Under the pieces are notes generated by a model, which was not told the origin of the DNA, searched no databases, and saw only the letters and a program-made list of their open reading frames with translations. This document shows, piece after piece, positions 7,325 through 12,843 of a stretch of 23,591 bases of DNA. The stretch lies in assembly GCA_025935735.1 (NCBI GenBank), contig JAICUS010000020.1:1-23591 (forward strand). The letters are read 5' to 3'. The stretch is from Solirubrobacteraceae bacterium (GTDB lineage Bacteria > Actinomycetota > Thermoleophilia > Solirubrobacterales > Solirubrobacteraceae). Numbering within the stretch: the first letter of the stretch is position 1; every line of letters starts with the position of its first letter. Position numbers and translations under genes: made by a program.

Positions 7325-8070
7325 AGCCGGTCCACATCGGCTGCTCGGGCTGGAACTACCAGGACTGGCGCGAGCGCTTCTACCCGCGCGGGCTGCCGGC
7401 GCGCCGGTGGCTCGCGCACTACGCCGAGCACTTCGGGACCGTCGAGGTCAACAGCACCTTCTACCGGCTGGCCAAGCCGGCGGCGGTGGCCAACTGGGTG
7501 GCCGAGACGCCGCCGGACTTCGTCTTCGCCGTCAAGGCCAGCCAGTACATGACGCACATGAAGCGGCTGACGGACCTGCGGCCGGGCATGGAGCGCTTCT
7601 ATGAGGCGATCGCGCCGCTGGCCGAGTCGCCCAAGCTCGGCCCGGTGCTGTGGCAGCTGCCGGAGCGCTTCACGCGCGACGAGGACCGGCTCGCCGGCGC
7701 GCTGGAGATCCTGCCGCCGGGCCGGCACTGCTTCGAGTTCCGCCACGAGTCGTGGTTCACCGCCGACGTGCTCGAGCTGCTGCGGGCGTACGGCGTCGCG
7801 TTGGCTTACGGCGACCACCCGGAGCGCCCGTTCGTCCCGCTCGAGCTGACCGCGGACTGGACGTTCCTGCGCTTCCACTTCGGCCACCGCGGCCGGCGCG
7901 GCAACTACTCGGCCACCGAGCTCGACGAGTGGGCCGAGCGGGTGCGCGACCTGCGCGAGCGCGTCGAGGTGTTCGCCTACTTCAACAACGACTGGGAGGC
8001 GTTCGCCATCCACAACGCGCTGGGACTGAAGGAGCGGCTTCAGCGCTTCGGCGGCAGCGACCGCGCGTAG
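7321..8070 (+). CDS. DUF72 family protein (TIM-barrel)
   Basis: 249 residues, usual for DUF72 (YecE-like). Signature segments: HIGCSGWNYQDWRERFYP (4-22), VEVNSTFYRLAK (41-52, the conserved N-S-F-Y), FVFAVKASQYMTHMKRL (63-79), VLWQLPERF, CFEFRHESWF (FEfRh-sW), FLRFHFGHRGRRGNYS, and AYFNNDWEAFAIHNA near the C-terminus (yFNN-d...a-NA). The biochemical role of DUF72 is not established. The conserved F-E-R-H-W cluster suggests a small-molecule active site in a TIM barrel. Start GTG 7321 is coupled to the secreted protein upstream. The 3' end overlaps the convergent TfoX-N gene by 31 nt, coding on both strands. Confidence 0.92.
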   Translation: MKPVHIGCSGWNYQDWRERFYPRGLPARRWLAHYAEHFGTVEVNSTFYRLAKPAAVANWVAETPPDFVFAVKASQYMTHMKRLTDLRPGMERFYEAIAPLAESPKLGPVLWQLPERFTRDEDRLAGALEILPPGRHCFEFRHESWFTADVLELLRAYGVALAYGDHPERPFVPLELTADWTFLRFHFGHRGRRGNYSATELDEWAERVRDLRERVEVFAYFNNDWEAFAIHNALGLKERLQRFGGSDRA

Positions 8071-8375
8071 GCCACGCCCCGCCGCACCCACGGCTCGAGC
8101 TCGCCCCCGCCGCGGACGCCGTCCGCGGCGACGCGCAGCCACCCGTCCATCTGACGGCCGCGCATCTCCATCCGCGACGCGTGCGGCTGCTCGATGAGCG
8201 CGTCGGTCTCGTCCGGGTCGACGCGCACGAGCAGCCCGCCCTGCCCGCTCGCCGCGACCGCCATGTTCCCGCCGACCATGAAGCCGAGCCCGCCGAACAT
8301 CCGCTTCTCGGTCACGGCCTGCTCGTCGGCGACCAGCTCGCGGATGCGCTCGGCGAGTTCCTCGTCGTAGGCCAC
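8040..8375 (-). CDS. TfoX N-terminal domain protein
   Basis: 111 residues covering only the TfoX_N domain: AYDEELAERIRELVAD, then the family hallmark VTEKRMFGGLGFMVGGNMAV (21-40), LLVRVDPDETDALI, and an end ELEPWVRRGVAYARSLPP. In gammaproteobacteria TfoX regulates competence together with a C-terminal domain. Stand-alone N-domain proteins are common in actinobacteria and have no assigned role. GTG start at 8375, 12 nt after the hydrolase stop, so it is probably second in that operon. Its last 31 nt overlap the DUF72 gene on the other strand. Confidence 0.88.
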   Translation of the reverse strand: MAYDEELAERIRELVADEQAVTEKRMFGGLGFMVGGNMAVAASGQGGLLVRVDPDETDALIEQPHASRMEMRGRQMDGWLRVAADGVRGGGELEPWVRRGVAYARSLPPKR

Positions 8376-8387
8376 GCGGGTGGTCTA

Positions 8388-9221
8388 TCAGAGCCGAGTG
8401 GTGTGCTCCGCGATCGCCCGGACGATGCGCTCGTGGTCGGCGCGGTCGACGCCGTGGCCGGCGCCGTCGAGCAGGAGCAGGCGGGCGCCGGGGATCCGCC
8501 GCGCGAGCGCCTCGCCGTGCGCCGGCGGGAACATCGGATCGGCCGTGCCATGGATGACGAGAGTTGGCGCGCGGATGCTCGCCAGCGGCGCGCGCGGGCG
8601 GCCGTCGTCCGGGATCGCGTCGTGGTTGCGCGCCGCCCGGAAGTCGCGGGCGCGCTCCACGTCGCGCCGGACCAGCGCCGCGTCGAACTCCCGCCGCGGG
8701 CCCGCCAGCATCCGCGCGTAGTCGGCCACGTAGGCGATCACCGACTCCGGGTCGTCGCGGTCGACCGTCGCGGTGGCGAAGAAGCGCCCGAACGCCGGTG
8801 CCGGGGGCGGGAGCTCCTCGCCGCCGGGCAGCGCCGGCGAGGTGCTGATGAGGACGAGCGAGCGGACGCGCTCCGGGAAGTCGAGCGCGAGCAGCTGGGC
8901 GAGCGCCCCGCCGGCCGAGGCGCCGGCGACGTGCGCGGCGGCGATCCCGTACGCGTCCAGCACGCCGGCGGCGTCGGCCACCAGGTCGCCGTTCGCGTAC
9001 CCCGGCTGCCCGGGCGCGTAGGCGATCGAGCGGCCGGTGTCGCGGTGGTCGTAGCGGACCACGTAGCGGTCCTGGCCGGCGAGCGCGCGGCAGAAGCCCT
9101 CCTCCCACCAGAGCATCGATGCGCCCAGGCCCGCGATCAGCAGCACCGCCGGGTCGGCCGGGTCGCCGAACGCCTCCGTGCACAGCTCGACGCCATTCGC
9201 CTCGATCATCCGCTCGCCCAT
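8388..9221 (-). CDS. Alpha/beta hydrolase
   Basis: 277 residues, a complete alpha/beta-hydrolase fold. The oxyanion region is LLIAGLGASMLWW (28-40). The nucleophile elbow is G-A-S102-A-G in VAGASAGGALAQLLA. The acid is D228 (LVIHGTADPMFP) and the base H256 (GAGHGV). Similarity in layout is to the RdmC/DnrP methyl-esterase-like and other broad esterase families, so an esterase or lactonase is the safest call. Divergent from the ArsR gene with only 25 nt between starts, so the ArsR protein may control both directions. Probably co-transcribed with the TfoX-N gene. Confidence 0.9.
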   Translation of the reverse strand: MGERMIEANGVELCTEAFGDPADPAVLLIAGLGASMLWWEEGFCRALAGQDRYVVRYDHRDTGRSIAYAPGQPGYANGDLVADAAGVLDAYGIAAAHVAGASAGGALAQLLALDFPERVRSLVLISTSPALPGGEELPPPAPAFGRFFATATVDRDDPESVIAYVADYARMLAGPRREFDAALVRRDVERARDFRAARNHDAIPDDGRPRAPLASIRAPTLVIHGTADPMFPPAHGEALARRIPGARLLLLDGAGHGVDRADHERIVRAIAEHTTRL

Positions 9222-9225
9222 ACGC

Positions 9226-9241
9226 GTAAGTGATACCTTAC
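9226..9241. promoter_or_regulatory. Operator-like palindrome between hydrolase and ArsR genes
   Basis: gtaag-tgatac-cttac is a perfect 5-bp inverted repeat in the 25-nt divergent gap. It contains the -10-like TACCTT (9234-9239), 7 nt before GTG 9247. Half-site ctta(c)c recurs just inside the ArsR gene (9254-9259). A repressor bound here would block both genes. Confidence 0.45.
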
Positions 9242-9246
9242 CGTGA

Positions 9247-9555
9247 GTGCCGACTTACCCAGTTGACGCCTGGACCGCGCTCGGCGACCCGACCCGCCGG
9301 GACATCTTCGAGCGGATCGTGGAGCGGCCGCAGGCGGTGGTCGAGCTGGCGCGCGAGCTGCCGGTCAGCCGGCCCGCCGTCTCGCAGCACCTGCGGGTGC
9401 TCAAGCAGGCGGGGCTGGTGGCGGACACGCCGCAGGGCAACCGGCGCATCTACCGGGCGGACCCGGACGGCCTGGCCGCGCTGCGCGGCCAGCTCGACCG
9501 GTTCTGGAGCCGGGCCCTGGCGAACTACAAGGCGATCCTCGAGGAGGACGGATGA
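9247..9555 (+). CDS. ArsR-family (SdpR-like) transcriptional repressor
   Basis: 102 residues, a bare winged helix. WTALGDPTRRDIFERIVE (9-26) is the canonical ArsR opening, ELPVSRPAVSQHLRVLKQAG (36-55) is the recognition helix-turn-helix, and GNRRIYRADPDGLAAL is the wing. There is no metal-binding Cys pair, so it is of the metal-independent kind found next to SRPBCC/AHSA1 genes. The gene overlaps the SRPBCC gene (ATGA), and the SRPBCC protein is the usual partner, probably binding the ligand. GTG start 7 nt after a TAnnnT box suggests a leaderless transcript. Likely autorepressor through the palindrome at 9226-9241. Confidence 0.92.
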   Translation: MPTYPVDAWTALGDPTRRDIFERIVERPQAVVELARELPVSRPAVSQHLRVLKQAGLVADTPQGNRRIYRADPDGLAALRGQLDRFWSRALANYKAILEEDG

Positions 9556-10037
9556 GCACCCACGCAGAGCAGACGTCGATCCGGCACTCGGTGGTGGTGG
9601 AGGCGCCGCAGGAGCGCGCATTCCGCGTGTTCGCCGAGCGGTTCGACCGGATCAAGCCGCGCGAGCACAACCTGCTCGGCGTGGACATCGCCGAGTCGGT
9701 GTTCGAGCCCCGCGCCGGCGGGCGGGTCTATGACCGCGGCGTCGACGGCAGCGAGTGCCAGTGGGCGCGCGTGCTCGCCTACGAGCCGCCGGAGCGCCTC
9801 GTGTTCACCTGGGACATCAGCCCGCGCTGGCAGATCGAGAGCGATCCGGAGCACGCCAGCGAGGTCGAGGTCCGCTTCGTCCCCGAGACCCCCGAGCGCA
9901 CCCGCGTCGAGCTCGAGCACCGCCACCTCGACCGCCACGGCGACGGCTGGGAGGCCCTGCGCCCCGCCCTCGACGGCGACCAGGGCTGGCCGCTCTACCT
10001 CGGCCGCTACGTGGAGCAGGTGCCGGCCGCGGCATGA
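9552..10037 (+). CDS. SRPBCC / AHSA1-domain protein
   Basis: 161 residues forming one START-like (Bet v1) lipid- or ligand-binding cavity domain. TSIRHSVVVEAPQERAFRVF (9-28) is the first strand-helix. GGRVYDRGVDGSECQWARVL and ERLVFTWDISPRW are the typical beta-sheet phrases of AHSA1/YndB proteins. DGWEALRPALDGDQGWPLYL is the C-terminal helix. It overlaps the ArsR gene by 4 nt and has a strong GGAGG at 9543-9547. The pair is a widespread regulator-plus-ligand-binding module; the ligand is unknown. Confidence 0.92.
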   Translation: MSTHAEQTSIRHSVVVEAPQERAFRVFAERFDRIKPREHNLLGVDIAESVFEPRAGGRVYDRGVDGSECQWARVLAYEPPERLVFTWDISPRWQIESDPEHASEVEVRFVPETPERTRVELEHRHLDRHGDGWEALRPALDGDQGWPLYLGRYVEQVPAAA

Positions 10038-10054
10038 GCGGAGCGCCTCGGCGG

Positions 10055-10076
10055 CGGCCGGTATTGCGACCGGCCG
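10055..10076 (+). terminator. Hairpin terminator of the ArsR-SRPBCC operon
   Basis: Perfect 8-bp stem cggccggt/accggccg with loop attgcg, 18 nt after the SRPBCC stop. No T tract. Confidence 0.6.
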
Positions 10077-10129
10077 TCAGCCGGGCGTGAGCTCGCCGCG
10101 CAGCAGCGAGTACATCACGACGGCGCACG

Positions 10130-10154
10130 AAAAAGGCCGCCCGGCGGGCGGCCT
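10130..10154 (-). terminator. Intrinsic terminator of the initiator tRNA
   Basis: On the minus strand, stem aggccgccc/gggcggcct (9 bp, loop gcc) is followed by five T (10130-10134 on the plus strand are A). It begins 6 nt after the tRNA 3' end. This is the only hairpin in the window with a proper T tract. Confidence 0.8.
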
Positions 10155-10159
10155 CTCCA

Positions 10160-10233
10160 GAGCGGGGGCGGGATTCGACCCCGCGACCTTCGGGTTATGA
10201 GCCCGACGCGCGCCCTGACTGCTCCACCCCGCG
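10160..10233 (-). tRNA. Initiator tRNA-fMet (CAU) with unusual D and T arms
   Basis: 74 nt. The acceptor is CGCGGGG/CCCCGCT with the C1xU72 mismatch typical of bacterial initiators. The anticodon arm TCGGG-CTCATAA-CCCGA has the three G-C pairs that mark initiators. Deviations: the D stem GAGC/GCGC has an A11-G24 mismatch where initiators carry A11-U24; position 21 is C instead of A; T-loop position 54 is G instead of T (loop GTCGAAT); the discriminator is C. CCA is not encoded. It has its own intrinsic terminator, so it is probably expressed. Confidence 0.85.
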
Positions 10234-10276
10234 GCGCAGGCCGACATTCTAACACCGCGTCGCGGGGCTGCAAAGC

Positions 10277-11758
10277 TCAGCGGACGACGCGGAAGGAGCC
10301 CCGCATGAACGGGTGGATGCGGCAGAAGTACGTGTAGGTACCGGGCTTCAGGCTCTTGGGCGTCGACCAGGTGTTGCGGTCCGCGGACGGCGGGCCGCCG
10401 TAGCCGAGCTCGCCGGAGTCGAACGTGACGCGGCCGTTGGCCAGCGGGTAGGCGATCCCCGTTGAGGCGGTGCACGGCGCCCGGCACGCGGTGATCGTGT
10501 GGTAGGCGGACAGCCGCGCCGAGATCGACTTCGTGGCGTCGAGGTTCGTGAACGTGATGGCGTGGCCGGCCCGGACCACCGGCGGGCGCCCGGCGGGGCC
10601 CGTGGCGGCGAAGTCGCCCCGGCCGTAGATGAAGCCGGCGATCGAGATCTTGCGGGCGAACGGGCCGGCGGCCAGCGAGCGGGCGTCCGGCAGGCTCGTG
10701 GAACGGCCGCCGTGGTGGCGGTTCTCCGCGAGGTGGCCGTGGGTGAGCTCGCCGTGCCAGTCGACGTGGCCGCTGAACGGGTCGACCGCGCCGGGCTGGA
10801 TGCCGTCGGCGTAGTACACGACGTCGATCCCCATCGACTCATACCAGGACGCGCGGCGGGTGTCATAGGTCGTCGACAGCCGCATCACGTCGCCACGGTG
10901 CAGCGCCACCCGCCAGTCCGGCTTGGTGGCGGTCATGGCGACGTCCCACGACACGGCCCCGGCCGGCTCGAAGTACTTGGCCTGCGAGCGGAAGAGCATC
11001 CGGCGCTGCCCGGCGCGCGTGGCCGTCAGGTCGTTCCACAGCCCGCCGGGGTGCAGGTGGCCGGCCGTGGCGACGAGCGTGACGTCGCCGGGGACGTGCC
11101 ACTGGTGCGCCGGGCCGATCGCCGCCCGGGCGGCCCCGCGCGCGTCGTCGGGGAACGTGTAGCGGCCGTGGCGGCCGCTCCCGCGCAGCGCGTCGAACAC
11201 CGGGTACAGCCGGAAGCCGGCGACGTCCATCCACTGCGGGTGGACCGGGGTCAGCGACGCCGGCGCGGGCACGAAGTCGATGTCGTAGGTGATGTAGACC
11301 TTCGCCGGCGTGGCCGTGAGGTCGTGGATCATGTAATTGAGCAGCCAGGTGTCGCTCGGCGCGTATGGCAGCCCGTAGCCCTGCGGCAGCTGGAGGATCG
11401 TCTTCTCCTCGCCGACCGCGAAGAACGGCCGGCCGTTTGACAGCCAGACGCCGTGGTGGAGGTGGATGACGTCCACGCGCGGGATCTTGTGGCTGCCGGC
11501 GTAGACCAGGTTGGGCTGGATCCGCGTGATGAAGCCGGGGACCTGTGGGCGCTGGGTGTCCAGGTCGGTCTGGATGCTGTTCTGCCCCGGCGCGATCGAC
11601 AGCGGCCCGAACTCGTAGTGCAGGTGCTGGACGCCGGGATACTCGGCCCGCGGCAGCACGCGGGCGATGTGCGCGCCGGGCAGGGCCGCCTGCGCGGGGG
11701 CCGCGCCGGCCGCGAGCCAGACGCAGGCCGCCAGCGCGGCGCGGCGGAGGCTCGTCAG
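10277..11758 (-). CDS. Secreted PHM/DBH-like (SURNod19-like) copper protein with C-terminal amicyanin-type cupredoxin domain
   Basis: 493 residues from the CTG at 11758. Signal peptide 1-24 (AQA|ALPG). Residues about 40-335 resemble plant SURNod19 and, by my reading, the two-domain copper monooxygenase fold of PHM/DBH. The candidate CuH ligands are H101-H102 (HLHHGVWL) and H145 (YMIHDL). The candidate CuM ligands are H234-x-H236 (TAGHLHPGG) and M309 in YESMGIDVVYY, which mirrors the E-E-M-C...YY block of DBH. Residues about 390-493 are a cupredoxin: H420, C479, H482 and M485 in YFCRIHPFMRG, the amicyanin spacing C-x2-H-x2-M. No ATG/GTG/TTG fits; CTG 11758 overlaps the upstream stop as CTGA with gagga just before it. 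The cupredoxin could feed electrons to the copper sites. Reaction unknown. Confidence 0.8.
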   Translation of the reverse strand: MTSLRRAALAACVWLAAGAAPAQAALPGAHIARVLPRAEYPGVQHLHYEFGPLSIAPGQNSIQTDLDTQRPQVPGFITRIQPNLVYAGSHKIPRVDVIHLHHGVWLSNGRPFFAVGEEKTILQLPQGYGLPYAPSDTWLLNYMIHDLTATPAKVYITYDIDFVPAPASLTPVHPQWMDVAGFRLYPVFDALRGSGRHGRYTFPDDARGAARAAIGPAHQWHVPGDVTLVATAGHLHPGGLWNDLTATRAGQRRMLFRSQAKYFEPAGAVSWDVAMTATKPDWRVALHRGDVMRLSTTYDTRRASWYESMGIDVVYYADGIQPGAVDPFSGHVDWHGELTHGHLAENRHHGGRSTSLPDARSLAAGPFARKISIAGFIYGRGDFAATGPAGRPPVVRAGHAITFTNLDATKSISARLSAYHTITACRAPCTASTGIAYPLANGRVTFDSGELGYGGPPSADRNTWSTPKSLKPGTYTYFCRIHPFMRGSFRVVR

Positions 11759-11922
11759 AGGTCCTCGCGGCGGCGGCGGTACTCCTCGTTCTGCCGCCGC
11801 TCGCCGCGGCCGATGATCACCGCGTAGGCGATCAGCCCCTGGACGAGCAGCGGGAACAGGATCAGCCACAGCGCGATGGCCACGATCGTGACCTGCAGCG
11901 CGTAGTCGGCGAGGAGCAGCAT
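11755..11922 (-). CDS. Small membrane protein
   Basis: 55 residues from ATG 11922: a hydrophobic stretch of about 35 residues (ADYALQVTIVAIALWLILFP, LLVQGLIAYAVII; one long or two short membrane segments), then a highly charged tail RGERRQNEEYRRRREDL, probably cytoplasmic. Starts GTG 11934 and ATG 11970 are also in frame. ATG 11922 is preferred because TAACGT lies 10 nt upstream and ggag directly before it. Its TGA overlaps the CTG start of the copper protein, so it sets the translation of that gene. It may anchor or assist the secreted partner; no family recognised. Confidence 0.65.
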   Translation of the reverse strand: MLLLADYALQVTIVAIALWLILFPLLVQGLIAYAVIIGRGERRQNEEYRRRREDL

Positions 11923-11932
11923 CGTCTCCGGC

Positions 11933-11938
11933 ACGTTA
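11933..11938 (-). promoter_or_regulatory. -10 box (TAACGT) of the small membrane protein/copper protein operon
   Basis: Minus-strand TAACGT, 10 nt before ATG 11922. It lies in the 57-nt gap to the divergent gene at 11980. Confidence 0.35.
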
Positions 11939-11979
11939 GCCGATCCGCCCGCGCGAGGGCGTGGCATCATTGCTCTGAG

Positions 11980-12195
11980 ATGAGCGACATCGAGCGCCGC
12001 CGGGGCTCCCGGCCCAACCGTCAGCAGCGCGTCGACCGCGCCTACCGCCTCACGCTCGCCACCGGCGCCCTGGGCGTCATCGGCATCGCGGGCCTGGTGC
12101 TGGCGATCGTCGGCATCATCGGCGCCGGCTGGCCGATCCTGGCGCTGGTGCTGGCGGCGATCTGCTTCATGCTGCTGCGCCGCGCCGTGAACTGA
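11980..12195 (+). CDS. Small two-helix membrane protein
   Basis: 71 residues. A basic N-terminal 23 residues (RRRGSRPNRQQRVDRAYR) are followed by two membrane helices, LATGALGVIGIAGLVLAIVG (about 25-44) and GWPILALVLAAICFMLLR (about 50-67), giving an N-in/C-in hairpin. ATG 11980; the transcript may start just upstream (CATCAT, 9 nt before). Its last 29 nt overlap the convergent YcnI gene. Its bias and clean hydrophobic periodicity support coding. Function unknown. Confidence 0.65.
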   Translation: MSDIERRRGSRPNRQQRVDRAYRLTLATGALGVIGIAGLVLAIVGIIGAGWPILALVLAAICFMLLRRAVN

Positions 12196-12832
12196 GCGCC
12201 GCGACCCCCGTGATCAGCCCGAGCGCGGCGACGATCAGCGCCGTGATCGCCAGGCCGTTCGACGAGCCGTCCGACGGCTTCGCCGGTGTGGCCGTCGCGG
12301 CGGGCGCGACCGCCGTGCCGCCGGCCGCGGTGACCTGCACCGTGGGCGCCGGCGTGTCGGAGCCCGCGGGCCCGATCCAGCGCACGACGGTGCCGTTGCT
12401 GTAGGTCTGCAGCGCCTTGAAGGTCAGCGTGTCGCCCGCCTTGCCGGGGACCTGGACCGACAGCCCGAAGTCCTGGAACGCGCCGGGCGGGATCCCGTCG
12501 GCGGTTCTGTCGGCCGTCCACGTGATGCGGCTGACGGCCTCGGTGACCGCGCCGTCGTCGGTCTGGATCGGCTTGGCCAGCTTCGCCTTGGTCACCTTGA
12601 CGCTCCAGCCGGGGACCTTCTGGTAGGACGCCTCGGCGAAGCCCGGCGGGAACTTCACGTCGACCTTGGTGGTGTCCGCGTCGTCGCGCTCGTTGGGCAC
12701 GCGCACGTCGAGCCGGACGAAGCCGCCGGCCGGCGCCTGCTTGGGCTGCACGGTGACGTGCGCCTCGGCGGCGGCGGGGGCGGCGAGCAGGGCGGCGGCG
12801 AGCGCGGTGCTCGCGAGCAGGGTGTTTCGCAT
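12167..12832 (-). CDS. YcnI/DUF1775 copper-binding membrane-anchored protein
   Basis: 221 residues. Signal peptide 1-24, cleaved before H25, so the mature protein begins HVTVQPKQAPAGG. In YcnI the N-terminal His, with a Glu and a Trp, binds Cu(II). Beta-sandwich DUF1775 domain about 25-160: FVRLDVRVPNERDD, KFPPGFAEASYQKVPGWSVK, ITWTA, GAFQDFGLSVQVPGKAGDTL, LKALQTYSNGTVVRWIGP. A Pro/Ala/Thr linker (165-190) leads to one C-terminal membrane helix (GLAITALIVAALGLITGVAA) and RR, which places the domain outside the cell. ATG 12832 has gagga 9 nt upstream and lies 11 nt after the CopCD stop, so it is in the same operon. Role: probable copper chaperone that hands Cu to CopC/CopD. Confidence 0.9.
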   Translation of the reverse strand: MRNTLLASTALAAALLAAPAAAEAHVTVQPKQAPAGGFVRLDVRVPNERDDADTTKVDVKFPPGFAEASYQKVPGWSVKVTKAKLAKPIQTDDGAVTEAVSRITWTADRTADGIPPGAFQDFGLSVQVPGKAGDTLTFKALQTYSNGTVVRWIGPAGSDTPAPTVQVTAAGGTAVAPAATATPAKPSDGSSNGLAITALIVAALGLITGVAALSSRRGAAA

Positions 12833-12843
12833 GGGTGGGTTCC

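Noticed and set aside
10077..10487. Minus-strand frame across the initiator tRNA
   Set aside because: It runs through the tRNA and its terminator and into the copper protein in another frame.
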